A stretch of 64,000 bases of DNA from Vombatus ursinus (taxonomy: Eukaryota; Chordata; Mammalia; Diprotodontia; Vombatidae): assembly GCF_900497805.2 (NCBI RefSeq), contig NW_020954608.1:11986589-12050588 (forward strand), written 5' to 3'. Shown here piece by piece: positions 20,131 through 31,061 of the stretch (its first letter is position 1; each line of letters starts with the position of its first letter). Made by a program: the position numbers and the translations under genes. Below the pieces are notes generated by a model that had not been told where the DNA came from, ran no database searches, and saw only the letters and a program-made list of their open reading frames with translations.

Positions 20131-22080
20131 ACCCAGATATGGGAGTATTGTCCAGTGAAAGGAGTTTTGACCTGGAGGGTGGGTCACAAGGATGGTGAAT
20201 AGAACCATAAGTGGTTATCATCTTGCCTTTTCTAGAAGCCATGGTAGTTCTGATTTGATTTCTCTTCCCAGATTAAGAGATGGACAGAAGGGGTGGGATG
20301 CATGTGGCTGCAGGGCAGGTGGCAAGATACCCAGGGTAGATGGCTGAGTGGATGAGAATGTGAAGCATAGTCTGGGACTGGTTAGGTGAGTTTGTTCTTA
20401 CCAATATGAAATGCTCAGTTCCAACAGGGGAGTTCCAAGACACTGAGTGTCTTAGCACAGTAATCCTATAACCCTACTCTTACCATCAGCTAGACAAAGT
20501 GTAGGAGACTAACTCTTCCACGCATGCCCTTAAGGGGGCATGTTACCTTTTGGGGAATTTTCTACCATGGATACTCATTTTATTCAGATTTCACCTGGTG
20601 ATATTGGGGCATGGAGAGGGGGTGATTCACCTTGGCCCTATATGGGCCCCAGATTTGGGGGAAGATGACTGGTTCTAGCTGGAAGGAGACATGGCATTTT
20701 AGGGGAAATGAGTGAGGCTTCAATTGTGACATAGGTGAATGAAGTTGGATGTGTAACTCCACACCCCCCCCAATTTGTTGAAACGAATCTTCCTCCTTTC
20801 ACAGCTATACTTGGTACTTAAAAAGAAATTACAGGGCAGCTGGCTGAGCTGAAGAGAGTAACTGCCCATCACTTTCAAGAGTAGCCAGATAACCTAGACA
20901 ATGGGTCACAGAAACCAGCTTGATTCACTAGAAGAGGCTATTGAGATCAATAACAGAACCTACAACATCACAAGCTAGACTGGCACCTCTTTGCCTTGTT
21001 CCAGCTTGTGCCAATATCTAATCATTGCTGTAAAGTCAGTGAAATGAATGAACAGGATCTTGACAATGATGAGGAAGATTAATTGCTATACTTCTGTGGG
21101 TCTAATCATACATGAACTGATGCCCTTTGAACAGGTATAAATGATGGGGATGAGAAATTTCTGATGTACATATCAAATGTGTTCTCTTGGAATGGGGCCA
21201 CCGATAAGACAAATGGAGCTGAGCAAAGGGCCTGGTACCACTGGCTCTGATTTTTCTTTCTTCCTTTCTCTCTTTCCTATGCTAATGAACTGTCTTTGTG
21301 TACTAAGTGAGCACAAATGTAAAACATTTGTTTTACATTATATTGAAACAACATTCCTATCAATGTTGAGAATGAGAATTTGTCTACTATCCTCTCATTT
21401 TCTATTTATTATATTTTAAATCCTGAGCACATCCTACCTCATACTATAAGCAATACCTACTTTAACCTTTCTTTTCTTCTTGACACTTTTACATTTGATA
21501 TTTGAACTCAGTATAATTATCTAGGGTTTTCTATGTAAGGACACCCTGGAATCATGGGAGGATAGGATTCTTGCACAACACCCTTCCCTCCCCACCCCCC
21601 AACTCCCACATGTAAGTAATACACAACTGAAGGCTGAAAAACAAGGTCGTAATGGAAAAGTTTGAAATATCACTATTTCTGGAAATTGTGTTTAATGAAA
21701 AAAAAAACTCTAGATCAAAACACATTTTTCTTTCTAAAAAAGAAAAATAGGAGATGAAATTTCTTGATTGCTCCTGGAAGGACCATTAGTATACCCATAA
21801 GTCCATAATGAACTTGAAAAGAGACAGAAGGGAGAAATTGCTTATAAATTTGTTATAGAGTCTGATTTCTTGGGAGTAAATTAAAGATGCTGGGAGAGAT
21901 GCTGGAGGGACTCAATGGTAAAATTTTACAATGTATTACTATAAGCTTTTTCACCAATTAATTTACTTTCAGTTGAATAAAATTCAAATTTCTAAATTTC
22001 TAACCCATGAGATCAAGCTGCTCACTATAGGCCACCTTTTGCTCCAATAACAAAGGTGAACATGCACAGTGAATAGAAGG
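20131..22080. other. About 1.95 kb without recognised features
   Basis: No gene or dispersed repeat could be assigned. Composition is ordinary, with a C-run at 20763-20770 and small A-runs. Short open frames lack content. This is the longest plain stretch in the window. Confidence 0.5.
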
Positions 22081-22084
22081 CCAG

Positions 22085-22195
22085 CCTTGGACTTAGGAAG
22101 CCTCCAATAGTTTCAAAGCCTTCCTCTGATACATATTACTCATGTGACCACAGGTAAGTTGTTTTAAGCTCTCAAGGCTCCATCAACTCTTTAAG
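22085..22195 (+). mobile_element. MIR head fragment
   Basis: 'ccagccttggacttaggaag', 'catgtgaccacaggtaagtt' and 'gctctcaaggctccatcaac' are sense MIR words, decayed. Bases 22196-22682 hold nothing recognised. Confidence 0.5.
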
Positions 22196-22682
22196 ACAGC
22201 ATGTGTCCTATCTGCTTTGGTGGAGGTAACTTTTGTCCTGGCAATTCCTCACCCTGATGAAATCTCAGGTCCAGATCTCCCACTCCACCTCATGACCCCC
22301 AAATACAGGTTTAAACAGGGAAGGCAAAAGGGACAAGGAAGAGATGAAACCTGATTTGATGGTAGGAGAGCAGATTTGTGAATGATGACTCCCCTACTTG
22401 GCTGAATGAGAGACTCCATTTTCTCCCAAGACTGTCTTTTTAAGACATCTCCGGGGTGACTTTGAGGAAATTTTTTTATACCTCTTTGCAACTCTGTTTC
22501 CTACCTGGAGATTAAGCATAAGTAGGCTTACATGTATGCACATGCTCATATGCTTTTAAAAAAATCTTAGGATGTCATATTTAATTACTGGTGATGGATG
22601 AAAAGGGGCAGTGTACTATCATCATATATTCATGGCTGGAAGTAGCATGCTCCTATACTTATCATGCTAAGTCTCTAATAGA

Positions 22683-22801
22683 GACTTAATAAATCCTTAA
22701 TAAAAGAATTTGTTCTGTGAAGTTTGAGTTCAGTCAAAGGGTCGCTCTTGAGGACCTAGAGGGCCACATGTGGCCTTGAGGCTGCAGGTTCCTCACCCCT
22801 G
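22683..22801. mobile_element. hAT-type palindromic element, half copy
   Basis: Carries 'ccttaataaaagaatttgtt', 'gtttgagttcagtcaaaggg', 'ggacctagagggccacatgt', 'gaggctgcaggttcctcacc' and ends cctg. This is the right half of the family seen whole at 43000-43203. Confidence 0.75.
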
Positions 22802-22849
22802 CCGTAGAGAAATGTGAGAGAAGAGGTCTCCATGTGGGGAAGATATAAC

Positions 22850-23100
22850 AGCTAGCATTTGTATAGTGATTTAAGGTTTGCAAAGTGCTTTACAAATATT
22901 ATCTCATTTTAGTTTCACTGCAACTCTGGGAGGGAGGTGCTATTATTTTACATCATTTTTACAGATGAAGAAACTTGGGCAAACAGAGGTTAAATGACTT
23001 GCCCAGGGTGACACAGTTAGGAAGTGTCTGAGATGGGATTTGAACCCAGGTCTTCTTGGCTTCAAATCCAGGGCTTTACTCACCATGCTACCTCACTGCC
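22850..23100 (-). mobile_element. MIR, antisense, full-length
   Basis: 'cagctagcatttgtatagtg', 'ggtttgcaaagtgctttaca', 'ttttacagatgaagaaac', 'gacttgcccagggtgacaca', 'gatttgaacccaggtcttc', 'caccatgctacctc'. Confidence 0.85.
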
Positions 23101-23300
23101 AAAAGACATTTGACAATAAAACCCCATAAATCAGGTCACAGGTTTGGGAAGCCCCCAGTGCTATGTATTGCAGGATTTGGCAAAGTTGTTGGGGAACATT
23201 GGGCCTCAGAGATTTAGACTCTATTCCAGGGATTGGGAACCTGCTCTGTTCAGTCCATCAAACTGCTACTTAAGGAGCATCCACCACACGCCAGGCAGGC

Positions 23301-23552
23301 AGGTAGGTGGCGCCATCATGTATAGCGCGCCAGGCCTGGAGTTAGGAAGACTCCTCTTCCTGAGTTCAAATCTGACCTCAGACACTTCCTAGCTGTGTGA
23401 CCCTGGGCAAGTCACTTAACCCTGTTCGCCTCAGTTTCCTCATCTGTAAAATGATCTGGAAATCATGAAGCAAACCATTTCATTACCTTTACCAAGAAAA
23501 CCCCAAATGGGGTCCATGAAGAGTCAAACATGACCATAACGACTGAACAACC
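23301..23552 (+). mobile_element. Mar-1-type CORE-SINE
   Basis: Sense copy: 'gcaggtaggtggcgccatc' head, 'gacttcctagctgtgtgacc'-like core at 23380-23405, tail 'acgactgaacaacc'. The centre is altered ('gatctggaaatcatgaagc'). No clear target duplication. Confidence 0.85.
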
Positions 23553-23611
23553 TAATGTTTATGTTGTGTATATTCTTATATATATTTGCTATTTCCCTCA
23601 TTAGAATTTTT

Positions 23612-23702
23612 TCATTCTTTTTAATTTGTGTCCCCAGGGCCTAGCACAGTGCCTGGCATATAACAGGTGGTTAATAAATACTTGTTATTTGATTCTAAGT
23701 TA
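23612..23702 (+). mobile_element. L2 3' tail
   Basis: 'tgtccccagggcctagcaca', 'gtgcctggcatataacagg' and 'taataaatacttgttatttg'. Confidence 0.8.
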
Positions 23703-23799
23703 TTGGCAAATTTGGTGAGACTGGTTAAAATGTTTGTGGAGTGATAAATTTGGAGAGAGCAGAGAAATTTCTGAGGCTGGCTCTCAGGGAAGGTCCATG

Positions 23800-23985
23800 A
23801 GCCTTGAAAGAAAAAAAAAGGAAAGACCCAAGTTCAAATTCCAGTTCTGCCCCTATGACCTCTGAGATCTTGGGCTCAGTGCCGAGCACCTCTAGCCCTC
23901 AGTTTCCTCATCTGTAAAACAAGGAAGTTGGACTAGATGACTTTTAAGGTCCATTCTGCCTCTAAACCTATGATCCAGATATATT
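23800..23985 (+). mobile_element. MIR-type copy
   Basis: 'aagttcaaattccagttctg', 'cctcagtttcctcatctg', 'agttggactagatgactttt' and a short 3' end. Confidence 0.75.
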
Positions 23986-24535
23986 TCGGATAGTTTTAAA
24001 AAAGTATTTTCTCATTTTTCTGATATTAAAAGTGGAGTGCTTTCTTAGGTGTTCCCAATATTAATGGCATAAAACAGCCTGAGACACAGACTTTGGTACC
24101 TAAGTTTTGTTTTATATTAGTGATTACCTAGAAATCCTGTATAGATTCAATCTTATTCTGGAGTGCTTTGCCTAGGAAGTGCCCTGCTGCTCTTGGCCAC
24201 GGTTTTGGGCTTTCCTCACTGAGGAACATATCAAGGGTGCCCAGTTTTCTGAGCTCAGTAAATTTAACAGCTGTCAGGAAAGGCCAAGCCCTGACTTCAT
24301 TGCTCATTGAAAGGTATTAAAAGAAAAAGTTATAACTCTCCAGACAAGAGGATTAAAAGGATTTAGGTACAAATATACTGGCCCCAGGAGTGAGTAAGCT
24401 GGAGTAAGAACTGCTGAATAGGGCAGAATTGCTCCAAACATCAAAGTGATGTGCTTCTCCGGGAATATTTTTGATAAAGTGAGCATCATAATTTGCCATA
24501 AAAGTTAGGTTCTGGCCCCTCATTTGCAATTCGCT
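23986..24535. other. Unassigned sequence
   Basis: Nothing recognised. Confidence 0.4.
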
Positions 24536-24539
24536 GGTG

Positions 24540-24834
24540 AGCTTGGTAGTAAATGGAATACCCTAGTACATAGGTGCATGTGACCCCACAATGCCACTAA
24601 GTATAGCCCAAACCAAATTAAGATGTGATTGGGAAATAAGTTTAACAAAATAAATAAAAATACAACAAAGTAAATAAAATAAAAACAACAAAATGATAAA
24701 AATTATATTAATAAAAATTAAAAAAGCACAGATGATATTGATATGTGGTTGTCTAAGTCTAAATGAGGCCTGGGGGATTTTTATGTAAGGTTCAGAGGCC
24801 CCCATTTCTATTTGAGTTTGACACCACTGACTTA
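24540..24834. mobile_element. Probable hAT-type nonautonomous element
   Basis: Right end reads 'catttctatttgagtttgac' then accactg, the complement of a cagtggtgtcaaactc terminus. Interior 'gtggttgtctaagtctaaat' and 'gtgattgggaaataag' recur at 39935-40095. An A/T-rich middle (24640-24725) is simple sequence. Confidence 0.6.
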
Positions 24835-24853
24835 ACTTTTACCGATGACTCTT

Positions 24854-25088
24854 GTTGTTGTTATTTTAGTTGTGTCTGACTCTCCATGACCTCATTTGGG
24901 GTTTTCTTGGCAAAGCTACTGGAGTGGTTTGCTGTTTCCTTCTCTAGATCATTTTACAGGAAATGGAGGCAAACAATGTTAAGTGACTTACCCAGGGTCA
25001 CACAGCTAGTAAGGTCAAATTTGAACTCAGGAAGAGGAGCCTTCCTGGTTCCAAGCCCAGTGCTCTATCCATGGTGCCACCTAGCTGC
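24854..25088 (-). mobile_element. Mar-1-type CORE-SINE with 14-base target duplication
   Basis: Antisense copy from 'gttgttgttattttagttg' to 'catggtgccacctagctgc'. Flanks taccgatgactctt (24840-24853) and tactgatgactctt (25089-25102) differ by one C/T at a CpG. Confidence 0.92.
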
Positions 25089-25254
25089 TACTGATGACTC
25101 TTACTTGACTCAAAAGCCACAGCATAACTAAGGAGCAGAGGTATAACTAGGGCAGGGTGACCAGAATTTTGTCTCAGTGCAATGAATTTGTGTTGACAGT
25201 ACTTTCAGATCTTAAGCGGCACAGAAATAACTGAAGTTGGCATCTAGTTATTAA

Positions 25255-25600
25255 GAATAATTGGTTAACTGAATGAACTGATGCAAAGTGAAGCAAGCAG
25301 AACCAGGAGAATGGTTTCTATAATAACAAAGATATTGTAAAGATAAAAAACTCTGAAAGACTTAGGAACTCTGATCTATACAGTGACCAACCACAGTTCC
25401 AGAGGACTCATGCTGAAATATGCTATCACCTCCAGACAGAGAGGTGATGGACTCAGACTAAAGCATATTATTTGTTTTGCTTGACTATGTATTTGTAAAG
25501 AGTTTTGCTTTTATTGCTTTATCAATTAATGGGAAAAGGGAGGTGGGAGGGAGAGATTTCAGAACTAAAAATAAAGCAAAATAGCATTTTTTTTAAAAAA
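25255..25600 (+). mobile_element. L1-family 3' end
   Basis: 'actgatgcaaagtgaagcaa', 'gcagaaccaggagaatgg', 'agttccagaggactcatgct', 'gacagagaggtgatggac', 'tttgcttgactatgtatttg', ending in an A/T-rich tail with A-runs. Non-coding 3' UTR. Confidence 0.75.
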
Positions 25601-26865
25601 AAAGAATAATTGGTTAAAACTAATAGATAGCAGGCTGGGGGTAAGCTCCTTCTCCAATTTGCCCTGCTTCTCCCTTCTGATTCAGGATATCCTTCATGAT
25701 GTCTGCCCCAGGTGTCCATTTTAAAAAGTCCATTTTTGGCTTGAATCATAGCAAAGTAGATGGAAAAACTTTGATTTTTTTTTCTGGATCTTCTTCCCCA
25801 AAATTTGATCCTTCTTTGGCCCCATTCTCCCCATCTCTACTGAACCAGGAAATAACAATATGGACATGCTCATAGTAATGTCACACCTTGTTTGAAATTG
25901 GGTCTTCTTGGTTCCAAGTCAACAGGGAAGGTCAGGTTTCCAGGATATTTACCATCCTCCAACACACTTTCATATCACTCCTCATGGGATATTATGAACA
26001 TTTGTTAATATGTGAAAAGTATTTTCAATGCCTGGGAGCTTCACAAAGCATAATGTAATTTCATTAAGAAAAATTTGCTGATTTCCCCCAGTTGTACCAG
26101 TACTTAAGGTCAATAAAAATTTTAAATACTCTCAAGTTCTTAAATAAAGTAAATTGTCCAAGTTTATGGGAACAATTGCAGGCTAGAAAGAGGTACTTGG
26201 CAGAGATTTTTGCCCAGAAAGTTCTTTCATTATTCATACATAAATATAGTTCAGAGAAGTACATTTATCAGAAAGGTTTGTAGATAATTAAACATACACA
26301 TGATTGAAACAATATTCAGAAAGATTCTTCTTTTGGGTTTCTACTCTGGGCCATTTCCGCCCCAAACCTCACATTTCAGAAGGCTTGTATTGACTCCTTT
26401 AGGATTATCAACATAAATATTCTGAAACATCATTATAAATAATTTTAAAAATGCAAAAATTTAATATTAGATGTTAGGATGTCACTGGCATTCCCAGCTC
26501 CATGTCCAAGAAGAAAGTACATGCAAGAGTTGCCTGGCAATTCAGTTACTTAGATACCTGGATTGGACCTATCACAGTCTCAAGAGAGAGAGCAAACTTT
26601 GTTTATCTTTATGTTCAATTTTTCAGAGGAATGGAAGTCACAGAGTCAGGTCAGGGGTATTTGAATTTGACTTCTAGTTATGGTAATCTATTCCATCGCT
26701 TTACAGTGTTGTATGACATCACTCACCCCACTAATCTATTGTTATGAATGTTGCCTAGAAAGGGTCTTAATATTCAATTACTAATCAAAACCAATTTAAC
26801 AGGCTGTTGCTGCCAGGAATGGAATTTCTATAATTCACAGAGCTGGGATAAGCTTCTCAAGGAGA
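25601..26865. other. Unassigned sequence
   Basis: No gene or confident repeat. Frames of 60-80 codons on both strands at 26064-26283 and 26471-26747 overlap each other and lack recognisable content. Confidence 0.45.
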
Positions 26866-26867
26866 AT

Positions 26868-26968
26868 GGGGTAGTTTACAGGAAATATATTAAGCCTCAT
26901 ATTCTTGCCTAAGGAGATTATTCAGGTTAGTGACAGCTGTGGAGAAAGGTGCATGTTAAATTCCTATT
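26868..26968 (+). repeat. Local direct duplication of unknown family, copy 1
   Basis: 'caggaaatatattaagcctc', 'atattcttgcctaaggagat', 'tattcaggttagtgacagct', 'ggagaaaggtgcat'. Copy 2 lies at 28262-28350 in the same orientation with roughly a dozen differences. Matches no family I know. Confidence 0.75.
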
Positions 26969-27167
26969 CAGTGGAGAGGAATCTCCAAATTTCAGAGGGG
27001 ATCGTTTTGAGAGGGAATTTTTTGAAAAAGTTTCTTCTGAGATTGAACGAAGATTTTTAAATGCATAATTTCTTTTCTCTTCTAAATCAAATACAGAATC
27101 CCTGTTCTTCTACCCCAAATTCTATCTGGACAAATGGTGCTGAAGTAGCTATATTTTGCCTCTGTTT

Positions 27168-27362
27168 TTGGAGGGAAGGTGATATAGTAGAAAGTACAAT
27201 GGCTTCTAATGTCAAAGGACCCTGGGTTCAAATTCCAACTTTGATGTCTAAAAAGTATGTCCTTGGGAAAATCATTTAACCTCCCTGTACCTCAGTTTCC
27301 TCTTCTGTTGAAAGAGGGGCTTAGCCAAGATGACCTCTGAGGTCCCTTCATGATCCAGAATA
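27168..27362 (+). mobile_element. MIR-type copy
   Basis: 'gggaaggtgatatagtagaa', 'ggaccctgggttcaaattcc', 'acctcagtttcctcttctg', 'gatgacctctgaggtccc'. Confidence 0.75.
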
Positions 27363-27620
27363 AAAGTTCTTACCCTGGGGTCCACAGACCCCTAAGGTGT
27401 TCATAGATGTTTCAGGGGATCTGTGAATATGGATGGGAAAAATTAAATCTTTATTTTGATATAATTGGTTTCCCTTGTAATCCTATGAATTTTGCTTTAT
27501 TCATTTAAAAACTTTATAAGAGAAGGAGTCTCTAGAATTTACCTGGCTGCTATAGTGTGTATTTATGTTTGTGTTTGTGTGTGTGTGACACAAAACAGTA
27601 AAGAACTCCTGCTGTACATA
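27363..27620. mobile_element. hAT-type element of the 'ggttcttaacctggggtcc' family
   Basis: Left end 'agttcttaccctggggtcca', interior 'tttcaggggatctgtgaata', 'ttggtttcccttgtaatcc', 'atttaaaaactttataagag', right end 'gacacaaaacagtaaagaac' then tcctg. A short TG array sits near the right end. Relatives at 38823-38965 and 51150-51520. Confidence 0.65.
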
Positions 27621-28260
27621 ATGATTCCATCATTCTACTTCAATACTTTCTCACATTATAACTGTGAAACTTTGCATAACTCTTTAAGGGTCATGCAACC
27701 TACCAGAGTCCCCAGACTTGAAGAAGGAGAATGGCAAACAAGTTAAAATAGATGAGATGTCCTACGATTAATATAAGAAACTGCCATCTTGAAGGACAGG
27801 CTCTCAACCATCACTAAGAAACTATCATACTCCATTATACAAATTTATACAAATTTTAATTTTTGCTTAAAAATCAGTTACTCACATTGGACCTGAGGCG
27901 GAGGCTAGGTATGTTTACTTTGAGATTTCCTTCTTAGATTTCTCTTCTGAATGGGAAGGACACTGGGTTTGGAAATATATTTAGACATAGGTCAGTAAAC
28001 CTCAGGTTGCCTACATGCCTCCTTCTCATCATTAGAGGAACACTCCTCGTGCTTATTTCTCAGCCTGCAGAGATATAGCTGAATATATCTTCAAGTAAAG
28101 GGAGACAATGTGTAAGGAATAAGACATTGCCTCAATCAGGATGGGAAGCCCCTCCCCCCCTTCACAAAATCAGAATCACAGGATGTCGAGCTTTGCAGGA
28201 TTTAGAAATGGAAGGGACCCTAGAGATCTTCAAGGGCAATCACTTCATTTTGCTGATGAC
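27621..28260. other. Unassigned sequence
   Basis: Nothing recognised. Confidence 0.4.
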
Positions 28261-28261
28261 A

Positions 28262-28350
28262 TATGTTAACAGGAAATATATGAAGTCTCATATTCTTGTC
28301 TAAGGAGATTATTCACATTAGCAGTAGTTGGAGAGAAAGGTGCATTAGGT
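28262..28350 (+). repeat. Local direct duplication of unknown family, copy 2
   Basis: 'caggaaatatatgaagtctc', 'atattcttgtctaaggagat', 'tattcacattagcagtagtt', 'ggagagaaaggtgcatt'. Partner of 26868-26968, about 1.4 kb away. Confidence 0.75.
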
Positions 28351-28384
28351 GGTCAAAAACTGAAAAATGTTTTCTTGTTTTTGT

Positions 28385-28625
28385 GGGTTTTAAAAAAATA
28401 TTTCTTTTACTTCTTTATTTTTTGTTACATTTGACTTCTAAGTTGTTTCTTTTCCTCCTTCCCAACTCTGCACTAGAGAAGATCAAAATTTGACACACAT
28501 ATATACGTGAAATCATACAACACATAGTTTCATATATCAGTTCTTTCTCTGGAGGTGGATAGCATCTTCTTTCATAAGCCCTTTGTAGTTGATTTGAGTA
28601 TCCATATAACTCAAAAAAATGTTTT
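28385..28625 (-). mobile_element. L1-family 3' end, antisense
   Basis: Antisense words 'tcagttctttctctggaggt', 'ggatagcatcttctttcat', 'aagccctttgtagttgattt' correspond to the sense word at 55398-55440 (gacttatgatgaaaaatgct ... gaaagaactgatgg). Confidence 0.65.
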
Positions 28626-29030
28626 CAAACATATATGAGGCCCAGTGACATTAAGTGACTTAGGGTCACAGAACTATAGATTTAGCACTGGAAAGAACTG
28701 GAGGGCATCTAGTTGTAGTGGAGAGGGTAGGCTTAGAGTCAGGAAGATCTGGGTTCAAATTCTTCCTCAGACACTTAGTAGCTATATGGCTTTGGGAAAG
28801 TCACTTAACCTCTCTGGGCCTCAGTTTCTTCATCTGTAAAAAGAGGGGGTTGTACTGGGCTCTTTGAAGTCACTTCCAACTCTAAATCTCTGATCCCAGG
28901 ACTGTAGTCAGCCCATCACACTTTATAGAGAAGTTCTGACAAGTTAAGTAATTTGTCCAGGGTCACATAACTAGTAAATTGGCCGAGATGATATTTGAAC
29001 CCAAATTTTGATGATTCTGTATCCTGTAAT
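28626..29030. mobile_element. Antisense MIR split by a sense MIR
   Basis: 28626-28705 and 28895-29030 read as antisense MIR ('ttgtccagggtcacataac', 'gatatttgaacccaaat'). 28706-28893 between them is a sense MIR-type copy ('agagtcaggaagatctgggt', 'gggcctcagtttcttcatc', 'cacttccaactctaaatc'). Confidence 0.6.
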
Positions 29031-29104
29031 ATTTTATTTATTTCACATGTATTCTATATAAACCTCTATATTCTATATGTATTCTATCTAATACATGTAA
29101 TACA

Positions 29105-29290
29105 CATATATTCTATATAAACTTCTATGTTTTTTAAAAAAACTTTTGTTAATATCTTATTTTTTATACCATTTAAACTTCTTCCAGTCTTTATCTCCCA
29201 TTCCTTCCCTTAGAGCTGTCCCGAGTTACAGATAATATTTTTAAAGAAAAAAGAAAAAGAAGAAGAGAAAACATCAGCAAAAATGATCAG
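29105..29290 (-). mobile_element. L1-family fragment, antisense (tentative)
   Basis: 'cttttgttaatatcttattt', 'ttataccatttaaacttctt' and an A-rich end resemble an antisense marsupial L1 3' region from memory. Weak call. Confidence 0.35.
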
Positions 29291-29434
29291 CATATTAAAA
29301 AAGTATGAAAATATATGCAATGTTTCGTATCCTTGGACTTCCCACCTATGCAAAGGAGTGGAAAGGGATGGGTGGTCTCTCCTCATATCTCTTCTTTGGG
29401 ACCATGCAAAAATATACGTACATGTTGTCTTGCC

Positions 29435-29586
29435 TGATGGAGTGTAAGCTCCTTGAGGGTAGGGATTCTTCCTTCTTTCTTTCCTTACTTCTTCCTTTCT
29501 CTCCCTTTTTCTTTCTTTTTTCTTCCTTCTTTCTTTCCTTCCTTTCTTCCTTTCTTCCTTCCTTCCTTCCTTCCTTCCTTTCTTTC

Positions 29587-29662
<76 letters not shown>

Positions 29663-29845
29663 TCCTTCCTTCCTTCCTTCCTTTCCTTCCTTCCTTCCTT
29701 CCTTCCTTCCTTCCTTCCTTCCTTCCTTCCTTCCTTCCTTCCTTCCTTCCTTCCTTCCTTTCTTTCTTTCTTTCATTCTCCCTTTCTTATCTGCATCCCC
29801 AATGCCAGACACATAATAAATTCTTATTGATTGATTGATAAAGCA
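29435..29845 (+). mobile_element. L2 3' tail carrying an expanded microsatellite
   Basis: Left half 'gagtgtaagctccttgaggg' and tagggattc (to 29468). Right half 'tgcatccccaatgccagaca' and 'cataataaattcttattg' (29790-29840). The two halves are adjacent in L2, so the pyrimidine array between them grew inside the L2 tail. Confidence 0.85.
29463..29775. repeat. (TTTC)n/(TTCC)n array, about 310 bases
   Basis: Irregular at first, a long pure TTTC run (about 29578-29662), then a long TTCC run (about 29663-29760), ending in TTTC. Frames of 125-212 codons on both strands (Phe/Leu/Ser/Pro or Lys/Glu/Arg/Gly) are produced by the array alone. Confidence 0.98.
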
Positions 29846-30340
29846 CACTGGTTCCTAAGTTGAGATCAAGTAGTTTGGAATAGTCAGTCATACCTTTGGG
29901 ACAGCCACCTTCTCCTTTTGTTTTCTGCTCTCAGTGTGGTTGCTTTCAACTTTACATTCTTTCTAATTCTCCCCTTTTTCCTCCTTTTCTCTTTTCTTTC
30001 TTTTATTGTTCAACTTCCAGTGACACTAACACAGCTTTCCTCCCCTTCCCTCCTCCAAGGCACGGTCTGAGTACATCATTGACACCTAATAAATAACAAA
30101 ACAAAGACCACCCTGGGGGATGAGTGTTATACCTCCCCCTTATTGCCTTCCTTTTTTACTTTTCTCTTTATAAGACTGGCAAGGCCTGGTTTTAATTATA
30201 TTTTAAAATTAATTAACAGAGCATTCCTGATAGGCAGAATTAGTGCTTATACTGTAGTTAATGTTAGGAAAGCTCCTTGAGCTTCTAGAGGGAGGGCGCC
30301 ACATCTGTCTACCTCCAAGAGCTGCAGGAGTGGTGGATAG
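29846..30340. other. Unassigned; AT-rich unique patch at 30165-30280
   Basis: No repeat recognised. The patch 'ggttttaattatattttaaa' / 'attaattaacagagcattcc' is rich in TAAT words and repeat-free, a weak candidate for conserved noncoding DNA. Confidence 0.3.
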
Positions 30341-30354
30341 TTAAGCACTTTGTA

Positions 30355-30602
30355 GCAGCTACACGGTGCAGTAGATAGAGCACAGAGTCTAGAGTCAGGA
30401 ATACCTGAGTACAAATCTGACCTCAGATATTTACTAGCTTTGTGACCCTGGGCAAGTCACTTAACCATGTTTGCTTCCATTTCCTCATCTGTAAAATGGG
30501 CTGAAGAAGGAAATGGCGAATCACTCCAGTATCTTTGCCAAGAAAACCCCAAGTGGGGTCACGAAGAGTCAGACAGGACTGAAATGATTAAACAACAACA
30601 AC
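30355..30602 (+). mobile_element. Mar-1-type CORE-SINE with 12-base target duplication
   Basis: Sense copy from 'gcagctacacggtgcagtag' to the (ACA)n end. Tail 'ggtcacgaagagtcagacag'. Perfect duplication aagcactttgta at 30343-30354 and 30603-30614. Confidence 0.94.
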
Positions 30603-30679
30603 AAGCACTTTGTAAATCATAAAGTCCAATATAGGTGCAAGGTATCATTAGGGATTCTATTGCCCCTATAGCTGTCCCA

Positions 30680-30920
30680 GTTGGCACTTTCCTGGGAGGG
30701 AAGTGGTGCTGAAATGACTTGCCCTAAACCACAGGCAAAGTCAGAGTTGGACCCAGAATTGGAAATTAACAGGTTTCCAAGCCTACTAATGTGATTTTTT
30801 TTTACTTCTTGCTCAGTAATGACCCAAACATCAGCCCAGTGCTCAGCAGCTTCCAAAAAGAGGGAACTGAACCAGATGGCCTTGAGGTCCCTTCAAGCTC
30901 CAAATCTAAGATCTTCAGTA
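30680..30920. mobile_element. MIR scraps
   Basis: 30700-30790 is a decayed antisense MIR ('gaaatgacttgccctaaacc'). 30830-30920 has the sense tail 'ccttgaggtcccttcaagc'. Confidence 0.45.
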
Positions 30921-30934
30921 TACTTCCAAAGGGG

Positions 30935-31060
30935 AAGAGCGTGGAAGAAGGGAGAGAAGAGAAAGAAGGTAGAGGAAGGAGCGGTGGATGGGGGAGGACA
31001 GTGCAAGGACCAGGAGAAAAAAAGAGAAGAGAGGGAAGGAAGGAAGGAAGAAAGGCATAT
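30935..31060. repeat. GA-rich purine tract
   Basis: Mostly A/G (gaagggagagaagagaaag ... ggaaggaaggaagaaag), giving charged Glu/Lys/Arg frames that are not genes. Confidence 0.75.
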
Positions 31061-31061
31061 G

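Noticed and set aside
29210-29848. Open frames of 125-212 codons on both strands, rich in Lys/Glu/Arg/Gly or Phe/Leu/Ser/Pro
   Set aside because: They are produced by the TTTC/TTCC array; both strands and several frames are open at once, which is a composition effect.
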